In this document: positions 19,501 to 28,023 of the stretch, in pieces | Position numbering within the stretch: the first letter of the stretch is position 1 | Layout of the letters: every line of letters starts with the position of its first letter | Source: an uncultured Fodinibius sp. | GTDB lineage: Bacteria; Bacteroidota; Rhodothermia; Balneolales; Balneolaceae | Direction of reading: 5' to 3' | Length of the DNA stretch: 64,000 nucleotides | Assembly: GCA_913056235.1 (NCBI GenBank) | Contig: CAJXMW010000002.1 | Span: forward strand, 62,001-126,000 | Position numbers and translations under genes: made by a program | The notes under the pieces: model-generated | The model's input: the letters and a program-made list of their open reading frames with translations, nothing else | Databases searched by the model: none | What the model was told of the DNA's origin: nothing

Positions 19501-20007
19501 GATCGTACCTTCATCGGTAATCCTACTGCGCCTTGGACATTTGGTATCAATCTTTCTGCAAACTGGAAGCAGTTTGATATCAAGATGTTTGGACAAGGTG
19601 TTTATGGAAATGAAATTTTCCAGGGACTGCGACGCCTCGATATTGCTTCGGCCAACTACACGACAAGGGCACTAAACCGCTGGACCGGGCCGGGCACGTC
19701 AGATTCTTATCCGCGTCTTTCCGACGATGATCCAAATAATAACTTTACGAATCCATCTGAATTTTATTTGTCTGATGGAAGCTATTTCAGGATTAAAACC
19801 CTGCAGCTTGGCTACACCTTGCCAGTTGAGCTGGCCTCGAATTTTGGTGTTCAGCGTGCACGTTTTTACGTGCGTGCCGAGAACCTGGCGACGATAACCG
19901 GATATTCCGGTTTCGATCCTGAGGTAGGTGGAGATAGCTATGGTATCGATCGTGGGATTTACCCACAAGCTCGATCTTTCCAAGTTGGCGTAAATGTCAC
20001 ATTCTAA
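16585..20007 (+). CDS. SusC-type TonB-dependent outer membrane receptor with STN signalling domain
   Basis: I start at the ATG at 16585; an in-frame GTG at 16576 would add three residues. The protein has about 1,140 residues: a signal peptide to about 28, an STN domain (about 45-115, LSKALKNVEDKFQIVFLYRTG), a carboxypeptidase-regulatory-like beta domain (about 130-205, VSGTVTDAQSGETLPGVNI), a plug (about 215-340, EEIVVVGYGTQQKKNVSGS and DPLYIVDGVPIENGG), and a 22-strand barrel to the C-terminus, which ends in aromatic-rich FQVGVNVTF. It imports oligosaccharides handed over by SusD, powered by TonB. The STN domain marks it as a transducer that contacts FecR. The neighbouring GH30, GH16, GH5 and GH3 suggest a beta-glucan ligand. 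Confidence 0.95.
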   Translation: MNKYRYNIRLKFFLTFFSIFLACNFVNGQTLGSLHTSSYQDQQLVIDEGTDLSKALKNVEDKFQIVFLYRTGILEGKKVKKRMTLSSDIESSLDILLANQELRYKHINPKTYGIYAKESPKKDPIPAAEVSGTVTDAQSGETLPGVNIIVKNTPNRGTSTGADGQYNLTVPSLQDTLIFSYIGYQTREIAINGRANLDISMTPTAVMGEEIVVVGYGTQQKKNVSGSISSVNSEDLDEAPVQRLDDALQGRLSGVRVTSSSGAPGAESSVRIRGTTSINNSDPLYIVDGVPIENGGIGYLNPSDIESIQVLKDAASAAIYGTRAASGVVLVTTKSGGGRSDFEVSYSSYYGVQGPETRLDLLNAREYATLRNESSVAAGNGVIFPNPQSYGEGTDWQETIFNNSAAVMNQNLSFSGGNETASYFASLGYYDEQGIVATPISHNRKLSFRINSTVDVTEWLTFSENLSYTYERNRGSLATNTEYGGPLSSAINLDPITPVLITDEATMNSSPYSNNPVVRNEEGYPYGISKYVGQEMSNPLAYIETRRGNYGFSHNIVGNASLQIEPIDNLLIKTDIGVKPAFYGYESFTPIYYLSSVSQNTGNNSFSRENSRNLIWSWDNTINYTTSFNAHNFDFLVGTSTRESSSTTVGGTFQAIPADKFGNASMNFSVPNDQRIAYGGEAQPYALNSYFGRVNYDYDGRYLLTAVLRVDGSSRFGSDNQYGTFPAVSVGWVPTSEDFFPDTFLDYLKVRGSYGINGNDRSLGDFQYQSTVSGGRNYVFGNGTIYTGASPNAPANPSLEWEETSQINVGFDATLLSDFSVTFDYYHKKTSGMLLQVEIPSYVGASGDPFGNVASLTNDGVELELGYDKQFNDYGFNITANGSYNKNEVTDIGENDFLTGSIPLQASAYELTRTEVGHPIGSFYGFETQGIFQTQEEVNNYTNSDGNPIQPNAQPGDFRWKDIDGDGQITSEDRTFIGNPTAPWTFGINLSANWKQFDIKMFGQGVYGNEIFQGLRRLDIASANYTTRALNRWTGPGTSDSYPRLSDDDPNNNFTNPSEFYLSDGSYFRIKTLQLGYTLPVELASNFGVQRARFYVRAENLATITGYSGFDPEVGGDSYGIDRGIYPQARSFQVGVNVTF

Positions 20008-20043
20008 ATCAGACAAATTTCAACTACTCAATAATTGGTGATA

Positions 20044-21564
20044 ATGATGAAACGTTTTCTTACATATCTAATGTGTTTGGCTGTAATCGTTTCCTTTGCC
20101 TCCTGTGATAGCGTCTTGGACGTGGAGCCCAAAGGACAACAGCTGGAGTCTAATTATTATAAGACTCCAGACCAGGCATTTGCCGCATTGGTTGCTGCGT
20201 ATAATCCTATTTCGTGGCAAACAGGCGGGCCTGATGGTACCTATGTACCTGTTTTGGGTCCTCTCAACAGTGCTACCGCTGGTATGAATGCCGGTGGTGG
20301 TGGTCCGAACGATGTAACAAGTTGGCAGGCTTGGAATTCGTATGATCTGAGTGGTGCCGTGGGGCCGCAAGCAGGCTACTGGAGCCGAAGCTATGCCGGT
20401 ATTAACAGGGCAAACCTTTTACTTCAAAGAATTGAAGGAATTGAAGGAATGGATTCAGCAAAAAAAGCACGATATGTTGCTGAAGCCCGATTCTTACGCG
20501 GCTACTATTACCTCTGGTTGGTTCGTCTATTTCGTAATGTCCCGTTAATTACGAGTCCGCTTGAGACAAGTGAAATTTACCAGCAAGAACAGGCACCACC
20601 TGCAGATGTATATGCACAGATTGATGAGGATCTTTCTGCTGCGATTCCAGATTTGCCATCAGCTCCGCTACCGGCCAATGAACAAGGGCGTGCTACCAAA
20701 GGCGCTGCTCGGGCATTTCTGGCGAAATCACTGATGTGGGAAGTTGGAGATGGTCAAGATCAGGCCAAAATGCAGCGTGCTGCTGATCTTTTAAACCAGG
20801 TAAATACATCGTCGGCCTATGAATTGGTAGATAACTATCCTGATATCTTTAGTCCGGATAACAAATTTAATTCGGAGTCAATTTTTGAAATCACCCACAC
20901 ATCGCAACAACAGGCTGATTGGGGATTTTTCGGCAGCGGCAATATTCAAGGTAATGTGTATGTGCAAATGGTTGGCCCTCGTGGTTATAGCGGCCCCAAG
21001 TACAGTAGTGGGTACGGTTTTAATCCTATAACACAGGTACTAGTTGATGCCCTGCAAGGTGATCCCCGGTTCGATTACACCATTGCAGATATTGGAAGCA
21101 TGCAAGATAATGGAACAGCCAGCTACGAGGAGGGTTACGACGGTAGCGGATACTTTATTGAGAAATTTGCGCCGCTACAAGAATATACGGCTGCAAATGG
21201 AGTCGTTGCTCTCAACTATCCCAACGACTATATAGAGGTTCGCCTGGCGGGTACCTACCTGCTTGAGGCCGAAGCCCAAGTACGGTTGAATGGTTCAGGT
21301 GATGCCCGGGCAGAAGCCTTACTTACCGAAGTTCGGGACCGAGTGGGCCTGGGACCTGTGGCTGCGACGCTCGACAATATTTATCGTGAAATGCATTTGG
21401 AGCTCGCTACCGAGGGTCACCGATGGTTCAACTTGGTGCGCACCGGTCGTGCAGCGGATGTGTTAGCCGATGAAGGATTTGTGGAAGGCGTGCACGAAGT
21501 GCTGCCGATACCGCTGGAGTCTCTTAACAATTCGGCGCTCGAACAAAATGAGGGTTACCAGTAA
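20044..21564 (+). CDS. SusD/RagB-type glycan-binding lipoprotein
   Basis: This surface lipoprotein has about 506 residues. The start is the ATG at 20044 (20047 also possible); a TTG at 20035 is in frame but precedes a weaker signal. The lipobox SFASC is followed by the family signature DSVLDVEPKGQQL. SusD hallmarks include YWSRSYAGINRANLLLQRI, RFLRGYYYLWLVRLFRNVPLI and the C-terminal HLELATEGHRWFNLVRTGRA and LPIPLESLNN. SusD forms the lid of the SusC barrel and binds the incoming oligosaccharide. It lies 36 nt downstream of susC. Confidence 0.95.
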   Translation: MMKRFLTYLMCLAVIVSFASCDSVLDVEPKGQQLESNYYKTPDQAFAALVAAYNPISWQTGGPDGTYVPVLGPLNSATAGMNAGGGGPNDVTSWQAWNSYDLSGAVGPQAGYWSRSYAGINRANLLLQRIEGIEGMDSAKKARYVAEARFLRGYYYLWLVRLFRNVPLITSPLETSEIYQQEQAPPADVYAQIDEDLSAAIPDLPSAPLPANEQGRATKGAARAFLAKSLMWEVGDGQDQAKMQRAADLLNQVNTSSAYELVDNYPDIFSPDNKFNSESIFEITHTSQQQADWGFFGSGNIQGNVYVQMVGPRGYSGPKYSSGYGFNPITQVLVDALQGDPRFDYTIADIGSMQDNGTASYEEGYDGSGYFIEKFAPLQEYTAANGVVALNYPNDYIEVRLAGTYLLEAEAQVRLNGSGDARAEALLTEVRDRVGLGPVAATLDNIYREMHLELATEGHRWFNLVRTGRAADVLADEGFVEGVHEVLPIPLESLNNSALEQNEGYQ

Positions 21565-21680
21565 TTGGCAATCTTAATCGCTATCCCGGTGGTCATACAT
21601 ATCATATTTAAGAATTATGATGTCAATATGATGTGGAAGACCATCGGTATATAAATCTAAACTGAAAGATATTTACCATT

Positions 21681-22595
21681 ATGGATAATTTTAACAATGC
21701 AACAAATACGAAAAATCGACTTTCGCTGATAGTAGTACTTTTTGTGAGCCTGTTGATGTCGGCCTGTAGCGATAGTTCGACGAGCGGAGAATTGGGATCT
21801 ACCCCTCCTGATGCATCATTTACAGTTACAGAGGTATCTGGTGAGGAAAATACGTATGTGTTGGAGAGCACCACTGAAGGGGCTTTCATGTGGCAATGGG
21901 ACCTTGGTACTGGAAATGGTTGGCAGAAAGGTAATGAAGTTGATACTGCCTTCTACTCCCAGGCAGGTGATTACAATATCAAGCTGAGGGCTTTCGGAGA
22001 AGCTGGCTCTGATACGGCTAGCAGTACCCTGAATGTAGCTCAAAATGCTTGTGTTGGTGATTTGAAAATACTAACGGGCTGTGATGGCAAGACATGGGTG
22101 CTGAATCCTGAACCTGGAGCCGTTTGGATTGGAACAGCTGACTTTGGTACCCAGTATTACGCTTATACAGCAGCAGATGTTGACGGGCGCAGTTGCCAAT
22201 TCAACGATGAATATACATTTAACCTTGACGGAACGATGAACAGAAATCTTCAGGGAGATATCTGGGTTGATAGTGAACCGGATCAAAATCCGTTTCCAGG
22301 TGATATTATAGCCAACGGCCAAGCTGGTTGTTATGATTGGGGTACGATAAATTCCAATTATTCTGCCTGGGGATCAGGAATGTTTAATTATTCAATTTCT
22401 GGGAATCAATTGAAAATTAATGGTGAAGGGGCCTACATGGCTGTTTACAAAGCGGGAGACAGTGGTGTAACTGCTACTCCTGAAAGTAATATATCGTATA
22501 AAATCCAGGAATTAACACAAGATAAACTGGTTGTTGCTGCGATTTACAGTGACATTAACTTGGCATTTCAATATACCTTTACACCTAAAGAGTAA
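21681..22595 (+). CDS. PKD-domain surface lipoprotein, probable surface glycan-binding protein
   Basis: This 304-residue lipoprotein has lipobox LMSAC. A PKD/Ig-like domain follows (about residues 50-115: FMWQWDLGTGNGW, YSQAGDYNIKLRAFGEAG). The C-terminal part (about 120-304) is rich in aromatic residues and Gly, contains paired cysteines (CVGDLKILTGCDGKTWVL) and looks like a beta-sandwich. No catalytic motif is recognised. The gene position directly after susD is where SusE/SusF-like surface glycan-binding proteins are encoded, so binding of the same polysaccharide is the best guess. It is followed by a hairpin. Confidence 0.75.
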   Translation: MDNFNNATNTKNRLSLIVVLFVSLLMSACSDSSTSGELGSTPPDASFTVTEVSGEENTYVLESTTEGAFMWQWDLGTGNGWQKGNEVDTAFYSQAGDYNIKLRAFGEAGSDTASSTLNVAQNACVGDLKILTGCDGKTWVLNPEPGAVWIGTADFGTQYYAYTAADVDGRSCQFNDEYTFNLDGTMNRNLQGDIWVDSEPDQNPFPGDIIANGQAGCYDWGTINSNYSAWGSGMFNYSISGNQLKINGEGAYMAVYKAGDSGVTATPESNISYKIQELTQDKLVVAAIYSDINLAFQYTFTPKE

Positions 22596-22607
22596 AATTG
22601 ATATCCC

Positions 22608-22650
22608 GAGCCCAGTAGCAGTGTAATGCTGGCTACCGGGCTCATTTTAA
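22608..22650 (+). terminator. hairpin after the PKD lipoprotein gene
   Basis: GAGCCCaGTAGC pairs with GCTACcGGGCTC around a short loop and is followed by ATTTTAAG. It is a likely full or partial terminator between the susCD part and the enzyme genes of the locus. Confidence 0.7.
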
Positions 22651-22689
22651 GTGCTTAATGTAGGTCAGCGATCTTTTTTGTGAGATGAT

Positions 22690-24162
22690 ATGTTTTCTTA
22701 TTTAAGTAGAAAAACTTTCTTTTTAATCCTCAGCATTATGACGGTCGTAACGTTATATGCTTGTGCCGACGATAAAGGTATTACGACCTCGGGGGGAGAG
22801 GAAGATTCGGATACCCACACACCGTCTTCCAACGAGACGGATGTCAACTTCTGGCTGACCCGGGCCGACAAAAGTGTTCGTTTTGAAAGGCAAAATGTAA
22901 GCCTGCAGTTTTCGAGCACTAACAATGGGAATCCTACTATCAGCGTTGATACCACGCAAACTTATCAAAAGATGGATGGGTTTGGATTTGCGCTGACGGG
23001 GGGTAGTGCTTACCTGATCAACAATTTGCCGGACGACCAGCAGAGTGAACTTTTGCATGAGCTGTTTGGTACCGACAGCACACAAATTGGTGTCAGTTAC
23101 TTGCGCGTAAGCATCGGCTCATCGGATTTGAATCGTCGTCCCTTTTCATATAACGATTTGGGGGAAGGGCAGACCGATCCCGACCTGAGTGAATTCGATC
23201 TGGGTCCTGATAAGTTTACCGTATTACCGGTTTTACAGCAGATCCTGGAGATTAATCCAGATATCAAGATTCTGGGGTCACCGTGGTCGGCCCCCGTCTG
23301 GATGAAGACGAATAACAGTACCATCGGTGGTAGTCTCAATCCCGAATATTATGATGTTTACGCTCGATATTTTGTGAAATATATTGAGACCATGCAGGAG
23401 AAAGGGATTCACATTGACGCGGTTACCCCACAGAATGAGCCGCTCCATGGGGGCAACAATCCCAGTATGGTAATGCAAGCCGAAGAGCAGCAGACCTTTG
23501 TTCGTGATCACCTGGGACCAGCTTTTGAGAAGGCCGACCTCGATACCAAGATCATTGTTTGGGATCACAATGCAGACAATCCCGGATATCCGATACAGGT
23601 TTTATCGGATCCCGAAGCCAGGAAATATATTGCCGGTTCGGCTTTTCATCTCTATGGAGGAGATATTTCGGCTCTTTCGGAAGTACATAACAGGTATCCA
23701 GAAAAAAACCTGTATTTCACCGAACAGTACACTCCGGCATCCGCTAGCTTTAGCGATGATCTGAGTTGGCACGTGCGCAATCTTATTGTGGGCGCGACGC
23801 GGAACTGGAGCAAGAATGTCATTGAATGGAATCTGGCATCCGATCCGAATTACGATCCGCATACCGATGGTGGCTGCGATGTCTGCAAAGGTGCACTAAC
23901 CATCGGCAATTCTATCGAGCGAAATGCCTCTTATTACATAATTGCTTCGGCATCAAAATTTGTACGCCCAGGCTCAAAGCGTATTGCCAGCAATATGACG
24001 GCCAACCTCAAGAACGTTGCTTTTAAAACGCCCAGTGGAAACAAAGTCTTGATTGTGTTGAACGACGGTGAGTCTTCGGAAACGTTCAATATTAGCTTTG
24101 ACGGTGAATCGGTATCGCCTACGCTCAAGAGCGGGTCGGTGGGCACCTTTGTATGGAAATAA
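22690..24162 (+). CDS. GH30 endo-beta-glucanase lipoprotein (probable beta-1,6-glucanase)
   Basis: This 490-residue lipoprotein (lipobox LYAC) has a linker CADDKGITTSGGEEDSD that is almost shared with the GH16 downstream. The GH30 barrel shows the family start MDGFGFALTGGSAY, acid/base Glu250 in TPQNEPLH and nucleophile Glu345 in YFTEQYTP, followed by the small beta-sandwich completed by the C-terminus. Bacterial GH30 enzymes of the glucosylceramidase-like subfamilies include beta-1,6-glucanases and beta-glucosidases; subfamilies acting on xylan have a different architecture. With GH16, GH5 and GH3 beside it, cleavage of beta-1,6 branches of a beta-1,3-glucan is the likely role. The acidic residues after the lipid Cys suggest surface display. 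Confidence 0.88.
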   Translation: MFSYLSRKTFFLILSIMTVVTLYACADDKGITTSGGEEDSDTHTPSSNETDVNFWLTRADKSVRFERQNVSLQFSSTNNGNPTISVDTTQTYQKMDGFGFALTGGSAYLINNLPDDQQSELLHELFGTDSTQIGVSYLRVSIGSSDLNRRPFSYNDLGEGQTDPDLSEFDLGPDKFTVLPVLQQILEINPDIKILGSPWSAPVWMKTNNSTIGGSLNPEYYDVYARYFVKYIETMQEKGIHIDAVTPQNEPLHGGNNPSMVMQAEEQQTFVRDHLGPAFEKADLDTKIIVWDHNADNPGYPIQVLSDPEARKYIAGSAFHLYGGDISALSEVHNRYPEKNLYFTEQYTPASASFSDDLSWHVRNLIVGATRNWSKNVIEWNLASDPNYDPHTDGGCDVCKGALTIGNSIERNASYYIIASASKFVRPGSKRIASNMTANLKNVAFKTPSGNKVLIVLNDGESSETFNISFDGESVSPTLKSGSVGTFVWK

Positions 24163-24188
24163 TTTTAGAACGGTTTAACATTTTTGCT

Positions 24189-25052
24189 ATGCTCTCTACT
24201 TCAATCAAAAAAATACTCCTTTTCTCTTTTGTCATCAGCTTGGTTCTAACCTTGAATGCCTGTGGCGATGATAAAGGTATTACGACCTCCGGCGGCGGAG
24301 AGGAAGAGCAGGATACAACAACGACGAGTGATGAATATGAATTGGTGTGGAGCGATGAATTTAACTACGAAGGGGCGCCAGATCCTGATAAATGGAATTT
24401 TGAAATAGGCGCAAGCGGCTGGGGCAATAATGAGCTGCAGTATTATACCGATCGCCTCGATAATGCGCAGGTGGCCGACAGCGTGCTGACGATTACGGCG
24501 CGTGAAGAAAATTACGAGGGCGCCAACTATACCTCGGCCCGCATGATCACCTATGAGAATGATCATTATTGGCAATACGGCCGTGTAGAAGCGCGGATCA
24601 AGATGCCTGAAGGACAAGGTATATGGCCTGCTTTCTGGATGTTAGGCAAAAATATTTTTGAAGGTACCACCTGGCCGGCTACCGGCGAAATTGATATTTT
24701 GGAAATGATCGGCGGCGGCGAAAATGATAGCATTTTGCATGGTACCGCCCACTGGCAAGATAGTGATGGTAACCACACCTACCAGGGAGGTTCGTTGACC
24801 CATTCGGAAAAGCTTTCGCAGGATTTCCACACCTATGCTATTGAATGGAATGAGGAGCAAATTAAGTGGTTTTTTGACGGGGAGCAATACTACTCACTAA
24901 ATATCCAGTCGACAGCGATGAGTGAATTTGACGCCCCTTTTTTCATTCTCCTGAATATTGCCGTTGGAGGCGACTGGCCTGGGAATCCCGATGAAACAAC
25001 CGAATTTCCACAGACAATGAAGATCGATTATGTACGTGTCTATCAAAAGTAG
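24189..25052 (+). CDS. GH16 laminarinase-type endo-beta-1,3-glucanase lipoprotein
   Basis: I start at the ATG at 24189, which gives a clean lipoprotein signal (lipobox LNAC). An in-frame ATG at 24153 would overlap the GH30 gene and add a non-signal stretch. The mature linker CGDDKGITTSGGGEEEQ repeats that of the GH30 gene. The GH16 jelly roll follows, with the catalytic motif GEIDILEMIG: nucleophile Glu167, Asp169 and acid/base Glu172. The EIDILE form without the extra residue of lichenases, together with WGNNELQYYT and YHWQ-like segments, fits laminarinases of the GH16_3 type. It should cut internal beta-1,3 bonds at the cell surface. Confidence 0.93.
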   Translation: MLSTSIKKILLFSFVISLVLTLNACGDDKGITTSGGGEEEQDTTTTSDEYELVWSDEFNYEGAPDPDKWNFEIGASGWGNNELQYYTDRLDNAQVADSVLTITAREENYEGANYTSARMITYENDHYWQYGRVEARIKMPEGQGIWPAFWMLGKNIFEGTTWPATGEIDILEMIGGGENDSILHGTAHWQDSDGNHTYQGGSLTHSEKLSQDFHTYAIEWNEEQIKWFFDGEQYYSLNIQSTAMSEFDAPFFILLNIAVGGDWPGNPDETTEFPQTMKIDYVRVYQK

Positions 25053-25098
25053 GGCAGATGATAGCCACCTTTTATCTTTGAACCTAATAACTGTTATT

Positions 25099-26667
25099 AT
25101 GAAAAAACTGCTTGGTCTACTGTCGATTGTTGTCCTATTAGTTCCCGCAGCTCATGCCCAGTTGAATGCTGAAGTGCCACAAGTCGAAGTTGAACAAGGT
25201 AAGTTGCAAGGCGTTGACGATTCCGGCGTTAAGATTTTTAAGGGAATTCCTTTCGCCCAGCCACCTACTGGTAACCTTCGATGGAAAGCACCGCAGCCGG
25301 CCAAAGATTGGGAGGGCGTACGACAAGCCAACCAATTTGGTCCCCGTTGCATGCAGCGTAGCATTTTCGGCGATATGGTATTTCGTTCTGATGGGATGAG
25401 CGAAGATTGCCTGTATCTGAATGTATGGACTCCCGCGAAATCCCAGGATGCCGATCTGCCGGTACTGGTCTATTTTTATGGCGGCGGATTTATCGCAGGC
25501 GATGGGACGGAGCCACGATATGAGGGCGAAAGTATGGCCCGTAATAAAGGCATCGTAACCATTACAATTAATTATAGGCTGGGTGTATTTGGATTTTTGT
25601 CCCACCCCGAATTGACGGCTGAATCATCCAATAGTGCTTCTGGCAACTACGGCCTACTTGATCAGGCACAAGCCCTTAAGTGGGTGAAAGAAAACGTCGT
25701 AGCCTTTGGCGGGGATCCGGACAAGATTACGATTGCTGGTGAGTCGGCGGGTTCTATTTCAGTAAGTGCGTTGATGGCTTCGCCGCTGTCGCGGGATCTG
25801 TTTCGTGGCGCTATTGGAGAAAGTGGATCGATCTTGGGTGCGCTGTCGGCCACGTCTCTGGATCAAGGGGAAAAGGTGGGCGAAAAGTTTGCTTCTATTC
25901 TTGGAGCCCAATCGCTGTCTGAGATGAGGAAACTTTCAGCCGATAGCCTGCTGGCCACCACAGCACAGCAGAATGTGCCACGGTTTCCGATCACCATAGA
26001 CGGGCACTTCTTACCGAAATCCCCTTACAAGATTTTTGAAAACGGCCAGCAGTCACAGGTACCGCTCTTGGTGGGATGGAATTCAGGTGAATCCAACTAC
26101 CAGGCCATTTTGCGCGGCCAGAAACCGACACCACAAAATTACAAAAATGCCGTGCGCCAGCTATATGATGACAAGGCCGATCAAATTTTGAGCTATTATC
26201 CTGCATCCAACAAAAAAGAAGTTATCGAATCGGCAACCGCATTGGCCAGTGATCGGTTTATCGCTTTTAGTACGTGGAAGTGGAGTAACATGCAGAGCAA
26301 GACCAGCGATCAGCCGGTTTATCGTTATTATTACAGCCATCCGCGCCCGGCAGCTAAAGCATCGGATGATACGTCCCGTGCAGAATTTGCTGTACACTCC
26401 GCAGAGATTGAATACGCGATGGGCAACCTGCCAACCAATAAGGTCTATAAATGGACACCAGCGGATTACAAGGTTTCCAATATTATGCAGAACTATTTTG
26501 CCCAGTTTATTAAAACTGGTGATCCCAATGGCTTGGGGGTGCCTACCTGGGTACCGTTGACACAGGGTAATACCCCGCATTTTATGCAGATTGATGTAAA
26601 CACGCGCTTGCGTCGCGTGCAGCATCGTGAACGCTATCAGTTTCTGGATCAACTTTCATCGAATTAA
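25099..26667 (+). CDS. secreted type B carboxylesterase
   Basis: I start at the ATG at 25099 (MKKLLGLLSIVVLLVPAAHAQ); an earlier ATG at 25030 overlaps the GH16 gene and spoils the signal peptide. The 522-residue protein has the carboxylesterase fold: GIPFAQPPTGNLRWKAPQP near the N-terminus, oxyanion-hole motif YFYGGGF, EDCLYLNVWTP, and nucleophile Ser216 in AGESAGS. The catalytic His is probably in FAVHSAEIEYAMG. It is exported without an obvious lipobox. In this locus it might remove acyl groups (acetyl, feruloyl) from the polysaccharide, but the family is broad and the substrate is not determined by sequence. Confidence 0.88.
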   Translation: MKKLLGLLSIVVLLVPAAHAQLNAEVPQVEVEQGKLQGVDDSGVKIFKGIPFAQPPTGNLRWKAPQPAKDWEGVRQANQFGPRCMQRSIFGDMVFRSDGMSEDCLYLNVWTPAKSQDADLPVLVYFYGGGFIAGDGTEPRYEGESMARNKGIVTITINYRLGVFGFLSHPELTAESSNSASGNYGLLDQAQALKWVKENVVAFGGDPDKITIAGESAGSISVSALMASPLSRDLFRGAIGESGSILGALSATSLDQGEKVGEKFASILGAQSLSEMRKLSADSLLATTAQQNVPRFPITIDGHFLPKSPYKIFENGQQSQVPLLVGWNSGESNYQAILRGQKPTPQNYKNAVRQLYDDKADQILSYYPASNKKEVIESATALASDRFIAFSTWKWSNMQSKTSDQPVYRYYYSHPRPAAKASDDTSRAEFAVHSAEIEYAMGNLPTNKVYKWTPADYKVSNIMQNYFAQFIKTGDPNGLGVPTWVPLTQGNTPHFMQIDVNTRLRRVQHRERYQFLDQLSSN

Positions 26668-26697
26668 TTTTCTTAATCCAAGAATCCCATTTGCAGT

Positions 26698-27969
26698 ATG
26701 AAGCAGAGAAAACTAAATGTCCACTCAGTTACTAAGGGCTTAGCAGCTTGTATTGTAGTAGCGCTATGGCTGTTGCCAATGCTGGGGAAGGCACAGGATT
26801 CTTCGGTATCTACGGACGATTTTGTGACGGTTCGGGGAGATGAGCTAATCAAACCAAATGGGGATACGCTTTTTCTAAAAGGCATTGGGTTGGGCAACTG
26901 GCTGCTGCCCGAGGGATATATGTGGAAATTTGACAAGGCAACTTCACCACGTCAGATTAACGAGGTTATCTCTCAGTTGATCGGACCGGCCGCAGCGCGT
27001 GACTTCTGGGAGCAGTATCGCGATAACTATATTACCCAAGAGGATATCGCCTATATCAAAGATATTGGGATGAATAGTGCGCGCGTAGCTATCGATTACC
27101 GTATTCTGACACCCGAACGCCATCCCGATGTGTGGTTGGAGTCAGGTTTCAAGCGTCTGGATCAATTAGTTAAGTGGTGCAAACAGGAGGGACTGTATCT
27201 TATTCTGGATATGCATGCGGCCCCCGGTGGACAGACGGGCGAAAATATTGACAATGGATGGGGATATCCTTTCTTGTTCAAAAGTGAGGCTAGCCAGCAG
27301 CGCGTTATTGAAATATGGAAAAAGTTGGCCCACCGCTATAAGGATGAACCCACTGTATTGGGATACGATCTTTTGAATGAGGCTATACCCACATTTGAAG
27401 GATATGACAAACTGAATAAGTATTTGGTGCCGTTGTACAAACAAATCACTGAAGCCATACGTGTTGTTGATCCCAATCATATCATTATTGTTGAAGGAGC
27501 GCAGTGGTCAACAAATTTTGATGTTTTCGGGAAGCCGTTTGCCGACAATATGATCTACTCTTTTCATAAGTACTGGATGCCTCCTGAGCAGGAGCAAATT
27601 CAGGCCTATGTGGATTTCCGGAAGAAATATAATGTACCACTCTGGCTTGGCGAATCCGGCGAAAACGATAACAAATGGATCGCGAGCTTTCGCACTTTAC
27701 TGGAGAAAAATGACATTGGCTGGTCGTTTTGGCCGTACAAGAAAATGGCCGACAGTAGCGGGGTGATATCTATCCCCAAGCCCGAAGGCTGGGATAAGAT
27801 TGTGACTTTTCAGAAGCACTGGGGATCGGATTTTGAAACGCTCCGAAAATATCGGCCGAAGATGGAAGAAAGCAAAGCGATTTTAAATCAGTTTTTGCAA
27901 AATATGAAGTTTGAAAATAGCCGTCCTAATCCCGGCTATATCAAAGCAATGGGATTAACACCAAAATAG
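26698..27969 (+). CDS. GH5 glycosidase (beta-glucanase), secreted
   Basis: This 423-residue protein has an N-terminal signal peptide with a rather long n-region, ending near GKAQ. The TIM barrel shows LKGIGLGNWLLPEGY at the start, LILDMHAAPGGQ, acid/base Glu228 in DLLNEAIP, HKYW, and nucleophile Glu319 in LWLGESGEN. The GLGNWL opening resembles exo-beta-1,3-glucanase and beta-1,6-glucanase relatives of GH5. It probably trims laminarin-type oligosaccharides in the periplasm. The gene lies 30 nt after the esterase and 54 nt before GH3 on the same strand. Confidence 0.88.
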   Translation: MKQRKLNVHSVTKGLAACIVVALWLLPMLGKAQDSSVSTDDFVTVRGDELIKPNGDTLFLKGIGLGNWLLPEGYMWKFDKATSPRQINEVISQLIGPAAARDFWEQYRDNYITQEDIAYIKDIGMNSARVAIDYRILTPERHPDVWLESGFKRLDQLVKWCKQEGLYLILDMHAAPGGQTGENIDNGWGYPFLFKSEASQQRVIEIWKKLAHRYKDEPTVLGYDLLNEAIPTFEGYDKLNKYLVPLYKQITEAIRVVDPNHIIIVEGAQWSTNFDVFGKPFADNMIYSFHKYWMPPEQEQIQAYVDFRKKYNVPLWLGESGENDNKWIASFRTLLEKNDIGWSFWPYKKMADSSGVISIPKPEGWDKIVTFQKHWGSDFETLRKYRPKMEESKAILNQFLQNMKFENSRPNPGYIKAMGLTPK

Positions 27970-28023
27970 AAATCAGACCATTAACCTTTCAGTAAGACAA
28001 CTGTCCAATTTAAACCTATCATT

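Noticed and set aside
20427-20452. Short direct repeat of GAATTGAAG in susD
   Set aside because: It encodes RIEGIEG within a normal helix of the family and is not a repeat element.
24153-24188. An upstream ATG for the GH16 gene, overlapping GH30
   Set aside because: It would put 12 unrelated residues before a normal lipoprotein signal peptide; the ATG at 24189 gives a clean one.
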